Shown in pieces: positions 51,852 to 60,339 of a stretch of 64,000 nt of DNA; the first letter of the stretch is position 1; every line of letters begins with the position of its first letter. A program made the translations under genes and the position numbers. The stretch comes from Paenibacillus sp. PCH8 (lineage in GTDB: Bacteria > Bacillota > Bacilli > Paenibacillales > Paenibacillaceae), in NCBI RefSeq assembly GCF_002968835.1, contig NZ_PKQK01000002.1, positions 434,001-498,000 on the forward strand, in the 5' to 3' direction. The notes beneath the pieces were generated by a model, which was not told where the DNA came from, ran no database searches, and worked only from the letters and a program-made list of their open reading frames with translations.

Positions 51852-53458
51852 ATGCAAATGATGATCGTAGACGATGAAGCACACTGGGTCGACAACCTGT
51901 CCATGACCAAGCCCTGGCATACGCTGGGGATTGAGCATGTGCACAAAGCCTACTCTGCCCACGAAGCCTTACAAATGATCGACACGCACCCTATCGATAT
52001 CGTCATCTCAGACATCCAGATGCCTGAGATGACAGGCATTGAACTCATTGAACGGATCAGAGCCCGTGACAAAAAAATAAAGTGCATTCTTTTATCCGGA
52101 TATTCCGAATTCGAGTATGCCAAAAAAGCAATCCAGTACGAAGCTGTGGACTACCTGCTGAAACCGCCAACAGACGAAGAATTATTGGGCGCCGTGCAGA
52201 AGGCTATTGATCAATTGAACGACGAATGGGCACTCGTCAGCTCGCTCACACGAACCCAGTTTACGCTGCGTGAGAATCTGCCCCATTTACGCGGGCGACT
52301 GCTTCTGGAGGCTTTGCAGGGACAACGAATCGCCGCTGCGGAATGGGAACGGAAACTTGCCAATTATGAACTGCCCTTCCACACCGGGGATGCCGCATTA
52401 ATGCTGGTACGTTTGGAAGAAGAATTCGGACACTATGACAGCAATGATCAGACCCTGATCGAATATGCGATCATCAATATGGCGGAAGAAATCATGGGTG
52501 AGTTTATGGAAGTGTGGGGTGTTAAAGAAGAGCACGGATATTTGGTGTTTTTGCTGCAGCTGAAAGAACGGGACGGCAATATTGGTAAAGAAACCATTCT
52601 GGAGAAGCTGTCCACTCAGCTTCAATCCAAAGTGAAACAGTTCCTGAAAGGTTCCCTCTCCATCGTCATTACCGAGGGGTTCACCTTTCCAGATCAGCTC
52701 TATAATCGCTTTCGGCAGGCCTCCGCGTATTTCCGGCAGATCGTCGGAGACGAGCGTGAATTCGTCATGCGGGTTAGTGACTTGGAGTCGCCCGCAGCGC
52801 AAGGTCCGCTGGATGTCCTGTATACCCGCCTTCCTTCATTCATCTGCTGGAAAGTGGACAGTGGGACGCTGCCGAAGAGAAAATCCTCGCAGTCTGCGCA
52901 GAGCTGGATGAGAAATGGTCGGAATCGTGGGAGCATTGCATGGAGGCAGGTTTCCTCATCACGGCTTCATTCACCAACATTGCCCATCGAAACAGGCTGA
53001 CTCTGACTAACTTAATGGGGAATGATATTGAGGGTTTGCAAAATGGGGAAGCCTACTCTACCATCAGTAAGCTGCGGAAATGGTCGCTTACTGTGCTGGG
53101 CAAACTCAAGGAAGGCACGTCCAACGAAATCAAAGACATCCGTTCCGAGTATGTGAAGAAGATTCAGGATTTTACGGATAAAAACCTGCATCTGGACGTG
53201 TCTTTACGTGTACTCGCCGATCATGTCAATCTGCATCCGACCCATCTATCGAAGATTTACAAGATCGAAACGGGCGAAGGCATTAGTGAATATATCTCCC
53301 GTCTGCGCATGGATCGCGCCTGTCACAAGCTGATCACGACTACCAAAAAAATATATGAAATTAGCATGGAGATTGGCTATATGGACCCGGCTTATTTTAT
53401 CAAAGTGTTCAAGCGCCAGTTCGGCGTTACGCCGCAGGAGTACAGAGACCAGCATTAA
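51852..53458 (+). pseudogene. YesN-like AraC response regulator with one missing base
   Basis: The receiver domain is intact (MMIVDDEAHWVDNLSMTKPW, phospho-Asp in DIVISDIQMPEMTGIELIER, CILLSGYSEFEYAKKAIQYE, Lys in VDYLLKPPTDEEL). A middle region follows, and a C-terminal AraC domain is visible (LRVLADHVNLHPTHLSKIYK and IYEISMEIGYMDPAYFIKVF, then GVTPQEYRDQH). The two halves are in different frames. After DVLYT the correct reading PPSFIHLLESGQWDAAEEK needs one more C in the CCC run at 52825-52827. With it the protein is a full YesN-type regulator of about 536 residues that should activate the adjacent sugar transporter genes. Confidence 0.82.
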
Positions 53459-53596
53459 ATAACATGACTGAAAACCGATCTTTTGAACATTCACTAATAG
53501 AGTCCTATCGAAACTAAGAAACTCATATAGATGACATCCCTGTATAATTGGTACAGTTACACTTGTAAAGATCATACACCGTAGGGGGATTGAACA

Positions 53597-55276
53597 ATGA
53601 TCAAATTCAAAACATGGTGGTCACTGCTCATGGTTATCGCGCTCATCACGATTACTGCGTGCGGCAGTGGCGAGAAAGCCAGTGACAAAGGTACAGATAA
53701 TACGCCGGGAACTGTCGGCTCAGCGGAAGCAGAAGCTGCTTTTGCCAAAGGAAAATATGACCCACCCATCGAGTTCAGTTCGGTATTGATGCCGAAGAAA
53801 TACGTGCAGGGCGACACCAAAGAAAATAACGTGCACGATCGCTGGATGCTGGAAACGCTGGGTATGAAGCATAAAGATACCTGGTATCCTGCGAACGACG
53901 ATCAATACAGACAAAAGCTTCAACTGGCTATCGCTTCAGGCGAGACGCTTCCAGATTTCGTGACAGTACCCACCAATGCGGTACTGACGAATCAGCTGAT
54001 CGACTCCGGTCAATTCATCGCTATCGATGAGTTGTTCGACAAGTATGCGAGTCAGACCCTGAAAGATCACGCAGCAGCACATCCTGAACTGTGGTATCCG
54101 TTCACCAAGGACGGCAAGAAATACAACATGCCGATCATGGAGTACACCGATAACGACGATACGCTGCTCTGGCTCCGGGAGGACTGGATGGAGAAGCTGA
54201 ACCTGGAAGCTCCGAAAACCATCGCAGACCTTGAGAACATCATGGACAAATTCAAGAACGAAAACCCGGACGGTCTGTCTCCAGACAAAGTATTCCCTCT
54301 GGCGATCTCGCTGAAAAATAACACCAACACCTGGATGGGTCAGCTCGACTGGTTGTTCGGTGCATACGGCACAATCGAGGAGCAATGGAACAAAGACGCA
54401 AACGGCAACCTCGAGTACGGCTCCGTTAACCCGGGTGCCAAACAAGCCCTTGCCAAGCTGGCTGAGTGGATGGATAAAGGTTATATCCACGCTGACTCCG
54501 CTCTGTGGGACGAAGGCAAATCCGCTGAAAGCTGGACAGCCGGCAAAGCCGGTATTCTGCCTGGCGCAAACTGGGTACCGGACTGGCCTGCACCTGACCT
54601 GCTGAAGAACGTACCTGGCTCAAAGTATAAAGCTTACCCTGTTCCAGCTGGCCCAGACGGTAAGATCGGTACGAAGTGGCAGAACTCTGGTGTCAACGCA
54701 AGTATCATGATCAACAAGGATGCGAAGCATCCAGAAGCCATCTTCCTGTATTACAACTACATGCTGGATAACCTGGCTAACCCGGCTGCGGGCAGTGAGT
54801 ATGAATACGGCTTCGCCAAAGGTTACGACTGGGATATCATTGACGGACAACCGACCAGTGACAAAGAGAAGATCAAAGACTTCTCCAACGAATTCCCATT
54901 CCTGACCGGCCCAGCACGTATCCCGGATCTGTACATGAAAACACTCGTGAAGCTGGCCAACGGCGAGAAGCCTGAAACACCTTACGAGAAACAAATGGCC
55001 GAATTCCGTAAACCGGAAAACTGGTATGCAGGTAAAGTCGTTATGTCCCAGATCGACGTCCGTAAACAAAACTACTTTACTGGCGCTGCAACACCAACCA
55101 TGGTATCCAAATGGAACCTGCTCCGCCAGTCCGAGATGGAAACCTTCAACAAAATCATCTACGGCAAACTGCCAGTTGATGCCTTTGACCAATTCGTCGC
55201 CAGTTGGAAATCCAATGGTGGGGATCAAATCACACAAGAAGTGAATGACTGGTTTAAGTCGGTAAGTGCGAAGTAA
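53597..55276 (+). CDS. Sugar-binding lipoprotein (LplA/YtcQ-type) of the ABC importer
   Basis: A 559-residue solute-binding protein. The signal peptide ends in a lipobox (ITACGSG, Cys22). The mature protein has the LplA-type layout: KKYVQGDTKENNVHDRWMLE, LQLAIASGETLPDFVTVPTN, MPIMEYTDNDDTLLWLREDW, NNTNTWMGQLDWLFGAYGTI and KWQNSGVNASIMINKDAKHP. Codon choice is strongly biased towards AAC, GAC, CTG and AAG, typical of highly expressed genes. A TATAAT-like box lies at 53543-53548. It delivers oligosaccharides to the divergently encoded permease pair. Confidence 0.88.
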   Translation: MIKFKTWWSLLMVIALITITACGSGEKASDKGTDNTPGTVGSAEAEAAFAKGKYDPPIEFSSVLMPKKYVQGDTKENNVHDRWMLETLGMKHKDTWYPANDDQYRQKLQLAIASGETLPDFVTVPTNAVLTNQLIDSGQFIAIDELFDKYASQTLKDHAAAHPELWYPFTKDGKKYNMPIMEYTDNDDTLLWLREDWMEKLNLEAPKTIADLENIMDKFKNENPDGLSPDKVFPLAISLKNNTNTWMGQLDWLFGAYGTIEEQWNKDANGNLEYGSVNPGAKQALAKLAEWMDKGYIHADSALWDEGKSAESWTAGKAGILPGANWVPDWPAPDLLKNVPGSKYKAYPVPAGPDGKIGTKWQNSGVNASIMINKDAKHPEAIFLYYNYMLDNLANPAAGSEYEYGFAKGYDWDIIDGQPTSDKEKIKDFSNEFPFLTGPARIPDLYMKTLVKLANGEKPETPYEKQMAEFRKPENWYAGKVVMSQIDVRKQNYFTGAATPTMVSKWNLLRQSEMETFNKIIYGKLPVDAFDQFVASWKSNGGDQITQEVNDWFKSVSAK

Positions 55277-55583
55277 GGGATAGGTTTATTATTATCGTGA
55301 AATAGACAGTACTTTTATTCCCTCAGTTTAAACAGGCAAGCCAAGGGTTACTTATTTACTAATTATCGTCCCGTTTCGGACTCTTACGGATAAAGATATC
55401 TGAATTCTGTAACGATACCCTTAGGCTTATAAGCTTATATATGACATCTAGCATTTGTGTATATCTCATTGCATAATTTCTGATATCACATTCCAAAAGT
55501 TTATCCTTTTACAGAATTTGTACTTCTTTTTAAAACATAAAATCCCCACCTCTTAATATATTTTAAGAGGTGGGGATTTTAAA
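55277..55583. other. Intergenic region between sugar-binding and DUF6973 genes
   Basis: About 300 AT-rich bases with no supported gene. The right end holds the long bidirectional hairpin listed separately. From here to the right edge the base composition is clearly more AT-rich. Confidence 0.5.
55539..55580. terminator. Bidirectional terminator
   Basis: Perfect 18-bp stem AAAATCCCCACCTCTTAA / TTAAGAGGTGGGGATTTT with a 6-base loop, and A/T runs on both sides. It ends the DUF6973 gene on the minus strand and could also stop read-through from the sugar-binding gene. Confidence 0.9.
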
Positions 55584-56477
55584 TTAGTCTGCTTGGTTTA
55601 CAAAGTCAGTGTCTTTACCAACGAAATTTACTCTTGACCCATTTACAATATGTTGCAATTTCCCACTTTTATAAACTGCTTTAATTGCATTTCTAGTAGC
55701 AGTAACAGAACTTGAGGTTGAAATATTCGAAGCCATAGCCTGTACTCTACCTTCAGTGTTATTATTGATATCCATGTTAAATTCAATTGCAGGCTGATTA
55801 CCAGGTGCATGAGTTTCATGAGCATCTGTCCAAGACTTTGCCCAACCAACACTATCGGTAAATCCTACAATCCAGATATTCCAAGCAGCATGTCTAAATG
55901 CATCTGATTTATCGTTGTGTCCATTTCCTCCAAATTTGTATTCTGTATATTTTGCAGCTTCATCCCCAGCTACAATAGCTTTAAACCCTCTACTTGGATT
56001 CTCAGCATACAACTCTTTTTCTTTAGAATTTAAATCTACCATTCCCTCCACAAGATTATAGAATGCGGAATCTATGCCCGCAGCTGCAAGAGTATTATTA
56101 TTTGAAGGACTTTCACTATACTTTTCACAGAGACTTATAAAGTAATCATTAATTTGATCCACTGATGCCTCAGGATTTGATTGTTCGAAAGTTTTCAGTT
56201 CTTCAAAAATGATATCTTTATTATCATAATTCAATTTAGAAATTGCATCAGGATATGTTTTATTGGATTTAAGAAATAACTTCCCTTGATTTTCCCTTTC
56301 AATAGCCCGCCTTTCCAAATCAGTCGGTTGGCTTACATCCACTTTTACCTCTTCCTTTTGAATTTCATGACTAACAGAATTTTGTGTAGATTTTCCTTCA
56401 GCAGCAAAAACCGCGCTACTCATTGAAAATACTAAAACAGATGACATAAGAGAAATAGAAATCTTTTTATATTTCAC
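55584..56477 (-). CDS. Secreted DUF6973-domain protein
   Basis: A 297-residue exported protein. The signal peptide (MKYKKISISLMSSVLVFSMS, cleavage near AVFAAEG) is followed by a helical Lys/Glu-rich segment (about 40-130) and the DUF6973 domain: GGNGHNDKSDAFRHAAWNIW (about 183-202), TDSVGWAKSWTDAHETHAPG (about 206-225) and AIEFNMDINNNTEGRVQAMA (about 230-249). The conserved His/Asp/Glu residues (DAFRHA, DAHE, MD-NN-GR) look like a metal- or substrate-binding active site. The gene begins 67 bases after a small membrane-peptide gene. Possible roles are a secreted hydrolase or effector; none is established. Confidence 0.75.
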   Translation of the reverse strand: MKYKKISISLMSSVLVFSMSSAVFAAEGKSTQNSVSHEIQKEEVKVDVSQPTDLERRAIERENQGKLFLKSNKTYPDAISKLNYDNKDIIFEELKTFEQSNPEASVDQINDYFISLCEKYSESPSNNNTLAAAGIDSAFYNLVEGMVDLNSKEKELYAENPSRGFKAIVAGDEAAKYTEYKFGGNGHNDKSDAFRHAAWNIWIVGFTDSVGWAKSWTDAHETHAPGNQPAIEFNMDINNNTEGRVQAMASNISTSSSVTATRNAIKAVYKSGKLQHIVNGSRVNFVGKDTDFVNQAD

Positions 56478-56544
56478 CCTTTATCTTCTCCTTTTTATTG
56501 GAATATAAGCCAATTATTGCTTAGTATAAAACAAATGTCAACAT

Positions 56545-56664
56545 CTAATCTAAAATTTTATAAGAGTTATTGAGACCATCTCCAAAGCGATTAAGCAATA
56601 AAATAGCAATTCCTGCTATTAAAATAAGTACTAATATAACTATTGATATTTTCCTCCAGTTCAT
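56545..56664 (-). CDS. 39-residue membrane peptide upstream of the DUF6973 gene
   Basis: A textbook GAGGAGGTG ribosome binding site 5 bases before ATG opens MNWRKISIVILVLILIAGIA and ILLLNRFGDGLNNSYKILD. Residues 5-24 form one membrane helix, with a basic N-terminus and a polar tail outside. A -10-like TATAAT lies about 35 bases upstream (56699-56704 on the plus strand). Its position in front of a secreted protein suggests a co-transcribed pair; it could protect the membrane, act as a chaperone or be a leader peptide. Confidence 0.6.
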   Translation of the reverse strand: MNWRKISIVILVLILIAGIAILLLNRFGDGLNNSYKILD

Positions 56665-57108
56665 AGTTCACCTCCTCAAGGAATTTCAATATTACTCTAT
56701 TATAGACACAACTTACTCATCATTTGTTTTGTTTCCCTTGAAAAATAATCCATTAGAACTACATTTTCCAGAAATCTTATCTCAATAATTAGATCATAGA
56801 TTCTATAGTGTAACTCTGAGTTCTTTTGTGACGATCTAATATCTGTTTAACCCCAAGCCTGTAATTGATGTTTCATTTCTAGTATTACTCAAAATCTAAA
56901 CGATTTAACTTCACCCAATATTCTTTATTTGGATAATTTTTATATTCCGCTATAAAGTAAAGTCTTTTTATTTAACTTCATATTGTCAGCAGTTTAGATA
57001 AAAAAAGAACTGTCACAAAGACAGTTCAATAAAAAGCGTAATTCCCCAGATTCCCCCTCTATCCAATCTCTATCAAAAAATCCTAATCAATCAGAGAGCT
57101 AATTATTT
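56665..57108. other. AT-rich intergenic region
   Basis: About 440 AT-rich bases with only the terminator near 57007-57027 and the promoter-like TATAAT of the membrane peptide gene. No gene or repeat array was found. Confidence 0.5.
57001..57027 (-). terminator. Terminator of the 57.1-57.6 kb gene pair
   Basis: Perfect 8-bp stem GAACTGTC / GACAGTTC with a 5-base loop and TTTTTT on the minus strand. Confidence 0.8.
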
Positions 57109-57414
57109 TTACGTGTTAGGCTTCTCACCTTCTGCCTCCATTGACTGGCCCAGTATGGATACTGTGAGCTGAATCCCATCCCTCAGCCCTTGCATGTACA
57201 ACCGCTCATTCTCTATTCCTTTGCTGACAATATAACGATTCTCCCATTCGATATACTCCGCTGTCTGCTCGACATCCTCTCCTCCAAACAATGCTCCGAA
57301 CGCTTCGTCTGTTTTCCCACGTACGCTACTTAATTCAGGGTCTTGTTCGATTCGGACAGATACTTCATCTAACCTTGTCTGAATCGCTTGTTGCAACCAC
57401 GGTGGAAAATCCAT
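57109..57414 (-). CDS. Small helical protein of unknown function
   Basis: A 101-residue soluble protein behind GGGGAGGAG. It starts MDFPPWLQQAIQTRLDEVSV and has FGALFGGEDVEQTAEYIEWE and RYIVSKGIENERLYMQGLRD. The FGALFGGEDV...YMQGLRDGIQL pattern resembles small proteins found next to Spo0E-like phosphatases and DUF6809-type genes. No signal peptide or membrane segment. It overlaps neither neighbour and lies 37 bases after the gene below. Confidence 0.55.
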   Translation of the reverse strand: MDFPPWLQQAIQTRLDEVSVRIEQDPELSSVRGKTDEAFGALFGGEDVEQTAEYIEWENRYIVSKGIENERLYMQGLRDGIQLTVSILGQSMEAEGEKPNT

Positions 57415-57450
57415 TGTTTCTCCTCCCCTACCCATTATGTACCTCACTCT

Positions 57451-57636
57451 TCATCGTACCACTCGGCTATGTCTCGTCTTTATTTCACTAACTCGTGCCA
57501 CCAGTTCGTCCACCCTCCGGCTCTGTTCCTGAACCGCAGGATTGTCCCACAAAGGAATCGCTTGCTTCAAGGATGCCTCTCCAAGCTGATTAAGCTTGCG
57601 CCGTTCCTCCTCCAATAAGTCAAGCAACCGGCTCAT
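57451..57636 (-). CDS. Small Spo0E-like protein (possible aspartyl-phosphate phosphatase)
   Basis: A 61-residue helical-hairpin protein. EEERRKLNQLGEASLKQAI, then NPAVQEQSRRVDELVARVSE recalls the RxxL and SQxLD pattern of Spo0E-like phosphatases, though the key SQELD reads SRRVD. Family members dephosphorylate Spo0A-type receivers and slow sporulation. AGAGGTGGATGT precedes the ATG. The missing Gln/Leu of the motif makes the call tentative. Confidence 0.4.
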   Translation of the reverse strand: MSRLLDLLEEERRKLNQLGEASLKQAIPLWDNPAVQEQSRRVDELVARVSEIKTRHSRVVR

Positions 57637-57832
57637 ACATCCACCTCTTTGATGGGTCTAAACTACGTCATGTCTTGTTAATGCTAGACATGAACAGTCA
57701 TTCTTAATGCGATTACCTGTGTCCCGGAGCTGTGTTCAATATCTTCGTCTAATCCAAATTGTAAGATGAATTATATTTCCATTAATGCGGAAATCGAATT
57801 AAATTAAAAAAACACCGAAATAAACCATACTA

Positions 57833-57918
57833 TGTAAATATTTTTTGTTTCTCTATTGTAAATATAAGTAAATATATTACTCAATTGTTTTACTTGAATA
57901 AATAACAACATGTAAATA
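57833..57918 (+). repeat. Repeated TGTAAATA octamers
   Basis: TGTAAATA occurs at 57833-57840, 57857-57864 and 57911-57918, and AGTAAATA at 57867-57874. Spacing is irregular (24, 10 and 44 bases between starts). Such repeats can be regulator-binding sites or simply AT-rich sequence. Confidence 0.35.
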
Positions 57919-58038
57919 AAACTACTCCAACGGCGTGCCTATTGCAACCGTAACAGGACTCACTTTATGCACCAAATTCGCTTGGAAGGAGGTCGGGATT
58001 TTGTAAAGAACAACTCATGGCGAAAAGTTAATTATTTG

Positions 58039-58067
58039 CCTAATATGAGATTATGTATTATATTAGG
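58039..58067 (+). promoter_or_regulatory. Inverted repeat upstream of the toxin-like gene
   Basis: Perfect 8-bp arms CCTAATAT / ATATTAGG separated by 13 bases, about 55 bases before the start codon. Possible operator or attenuator hairpin. Confidence 0.35.
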
Positions 58068-58121
58068 AAATAGTTGGATTATAAATAGTTTTAAAAGTAT
58101 ATTATTTAAAGGAGTGTTCAT

Positions 58122-58946
58122 ATGAAAAAATTATTTACGTCATTGTTGTCTTGCCTTCTAATTGTTGGTATTTTAAGTGTTCAAGTAGCAGGGGCTAGTG
58201 GATTTAGCACCACTACCACTAATGAATCGGGTACATACGTTATCCCTACTGAGGATGGCAGTACATTGGAAGTTTCAATTGAAGAAACAGACAAAGAATA
58301 CATTGTAACTTCTTATGTAAATGGAGAAGAAGAATCTCAAACAATTAAAAACAAAGAAACAAGAGATATGATGACTATTGATAATGATGGGAAAGTAGAA
58401 TATTCTAATGAAAGTGACTATATTGAAAAAGTTCCAAATCCAGTGATTAGCAACAAAGACTCTTTTGCTACTAATGCTACTAGTAATTGGACGTTTGTAG
58501 ATTCGGCATACAATTCTAATCCAAATGTGAAACAATGGGGTTATTTATATAAACAAGAAAAAATCACTTTTGGAGAAACTTATAATCTTAATTATGATTC
58601 AGGAACTAAAGTTTCAATCATAATAGGTGTGATTATCGGTCTTATCACAGTTGGCTCAGGTGGTATAATTGCAGCTATTCTCGTAGCGCTTGGCTCAACT
58701 ATTGCTGCTGATAAGATCACCAAAGCTATTAGTGGTCAAGTTTATGGAAGATTTGCTGCACAGGACTTGGAAGTGAGATCTAACGGAAAGATTGGCTTGC
58801 GCAGTAAGCGAACTATCGTAGATGCTAAAGTGATTAATAAAAAGAACGGAAAAGTTGAATGGGTACCAATTAGAGTTGAAGGAGAGGGAAGAAGTGATAC
58901 TGATCTTTGCATAATCGGAGCATATAATGCTTGGCTTCTTAACTAA
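58122..58946 (+). CDS. Secreted protein with glycine-rich hydrophobic segment (bacteriocin-like)
   Basis: A 274-residue exported protein behind AAAGGAG. The signal peptide is MKKLFTSLLSCLLIVGILSV (cleavage about 25-26). The mature protein has a beta-rich N-terminal half (IPTEDGSTLEVSIEETDKEY and IVTSYVNGEE), a FATNATSNWTFVDSAYN block at about 115-131, a hydrophobic glycine-rich segment at about 164-196 (VSIIIGVIIGLITVGSGGII then AAILVALGSTIAADKI) and a basic C-terminal domain (GKIGLRSKRTIVDAKVINKK). The layout (N-terminal domain, glycine-rich amphipathic helix pair, basic tail) recalls large bacteriocins such as the geobacillin-26 group. This is an architecture-based inference. Confidence 0.55.
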   Translation: MKKLFTSLLSCLLIVGILSVQVAGASGFSTTTTNESGTYVIPTEDGSTLEVSIEETDKEYIVTSYVNGEEESQTIKNKETRDMMTIDNDGKVEYSNESDYIEKVPNPVISNKDSFATNATSNWTFVDSAYNSNPNVKQWGYLYKQEKITFGETYNLNYDSGTKVSIIIGVIIGLITVGSGGIIAAILVALGSTIAADKITKAISGQVYGRFAAQDLEVRSNGKIGLRSKRTIVDAKVINKKNGKVEWVPIRVEGEGRSDTDLCIIGAYNAWLLN

Positions 58947-59036
58947 GGCTATGTAGAAACAGTCCACTCAATATATATTTAAGATAAGTTGACGCCAATT
59001 GATGTTAGCTTCAACTACTTATTCAAAGGAGATATG

Positions 59037-59477
59037 ATGTATAGAAAACTAATAATTATTGCTTGTCTGATAGAAGTGTCTTTTTTAATTTTTTTACAAT
59101 ATCGTTACAATAATATTTTGGATGTTTTCCCTTTTATTGGATTGTTAGTTTTTTTCATGGTATTGAGTTATTTCTTAAAAGTTCAACTAAGCAAAAAACG
59201 TAAAGAAATAGCACTTTTTTCACAAACACTCTCTTTGATATTCATTCCAATTTATGTAATTATGACACTTCCTCAATACACGTATGAAAGTGCGGTAGAT
59301 AAGGTCACTCAAAACTTAAAAGAACCTTATGTGGTTAATAAGCAGAAGAATACGTTAATAAAAAATGAATCTAATGAATTAAAAAAAGGTTATATGTTTT
59401 CTGTGGAAAAAAATTCAAAAGTAAATTCATACGTTTTTGATCCGTGGACTGGTATCTATCATGAAGTACGAGATTGA
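59037..59477 (+). CDS. Membrane protein next to the bacteriocin-like gene (possible immunity)
   Basis: A 146-residue protein with an N-terminal membrane segment (KLIIIACLIEVSFLIFLQYR), a second (DVFPFIGLLVFFMVLSYFLK) and a third (LFSQTLSLIFIPIYVIMTLP), then a polar C-terminal part of about 65 residues (TYESAVDKVTQNLKEPYVVN; YVFDPWTGIYHEVRD). AAAGGAG precedes two adjacent ATG codons and the second is taken. It begins about 90 bases after the secreted-protein gene and probably shares its transcript. Small multi-pass membrane proteins beside bacteriocin genes commonly give self-immunity; this is a guess from context. Confidence 0.5.
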   Translation: MYRKLIIIACLIEVSFLIFLQYRYNNILDVFPFIGLLVFFMVLSYFLKVQLSKKRKEIALFSQTLSLIFIPIYVIMTLPQYTYESAVDKVTQNLKEPYVVNKQKNTLIKNESNELKKGYMFSVEKNSKVNSYVFDPWTGIYHEVRD

Positions 59478-59565
59478 GGTAAGACTGACTACTCGGTTAA
59501 ATTGATGTAGAGATTGCTATCATGTGAAAATTGTTTTTTCACGCCTTAATAATGAAACTTACTTT

Positions 59566-59590
59566 AAGAATCGGTTAGCCGATTCTTTTT
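59566..59590 (+). terminator. Terminator of the toxin-like operon
   Basis: Perfect 9-bp stem AAGAATCGG / CCGATTCTT with a 4-base loop and a TTTTT tail on the plus strand, about 90 bases past the membrane-protein stop. It also encodes the last residues of the opposing recombinase relic. Confidence 0.85.
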
Positions 59591-60160
59591 TCTTGTACGT
59601 TCTTACGCTTCATTTCATACATACCGCAGAATACAAGACCCAAAACGAATTTCCGCGCAGCGTGAATATGATGTTCCTCTGAATAATCAGGAAACTCAAT
59701 GTCCCATGTCCATACATTCAGTGGGCTTTGAATACGCTGAATATTTTTCATATTAATATGCGTATATCACTGAGTTGTTCGTGCACTCGTATGACCAAGT
59801 AGCTACTGAATGTAGCGCAGGTCTGTCCCGTTTTCCAGCAAATGAGCGGCGAAGGAATGTCTCAGGGCATGAATGCTTACCTTTTTCACAACTTTTGCCC
59901 CCCGTCTTGCTTCTTCAAAAACCTTCTGCACACCTCCGCTCGGTAAAATGTAACTCAGAAAAGATCGCCCCGGAAACAGTCAACGATTGGGTGTATATTC
60001 ACCTATGCATTTCTGCACAATATCCCTGGCGAGATTTGAAAGAAGCGTCCCCTGGTCCTTTTTCTCACGATGAGTGTTTGCCTTTCAATATCTAACCACT
60101 GTAACACAGACGCACAACTTCACCTAAAACGAAGCCCTGAAGAATATGGTGCGCCCTCGT
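59575..60160 (-). pseudogene. Tyrosine recombinase (XerD-like integrase) pseudogene
   Basis: The minus strand keeps the catalytic C-terminal domain of a tyrosine recombinase in broken frames: YSSGLRLGEVVRLCY (first catalytic Arg), [40 protein letters not shown] (HxxR), GTDLRYIQ, a TAG where Glu or Gln is expected, then LLGHTSARTTQ, a TGA, YTHIN (catalytic Tyr) and MKNIQRIQSPL. A long tail follows to the final stop inside the terminator. Further shifts occur upstream. It is dead, and suggests that this AT-rich part was once on an integrated element. Confidence 0.75.
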
Positions 60161-60339
60161 AACTTTTACGCCTTCTGCAACGTTTCTTTGATCGATTGGT
60201 TGTTTACTTACTAGCATTTCATTCGGATTTGAAACAATCTACTTACAGATAACGGAAAATGCTGCTAGTATAAAACGGATGATGAAGTTGTTTTCATGCA
60301 ACGGTATTGTTAGTAGTACAAACATAAGGAGGTGTTTAT

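Larger units (their letters stand above)
57637..58121. other. Very AT-rich leader region of the secreted toxin-like gene
   Basis: About 480 bases. It contains three copies of TGTAAATA plus one AGTAAATA (57833-57918), a short GC-richer stretch that could be a gene relic (YSNGVPIATVTGLTLCTKFA, plus frame at about 57925-57996), and an 8-bp inverted repeat (CCTAATAT / ATATTAGG, 58039-58067). No confident -35/-10 pair could be set. It probably holds the regulatory region of the following gene. Confidence 0.5.

Noticed and set aside
53936..54490. Long minus-strand open frames opposite the sugar-binding protein gene (also 54620-55237)
   Set aside because: They lie antisense to a strongly codon-biased gene with lipobox and clear family match. 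They have no ribosome binding site or family features and arise from the bias of the sense strand.
57833..57918. CRISPR-like array of AT octamers
   Set aside because: The repeats are 8 bases long with irregular spacing; no cas genes.
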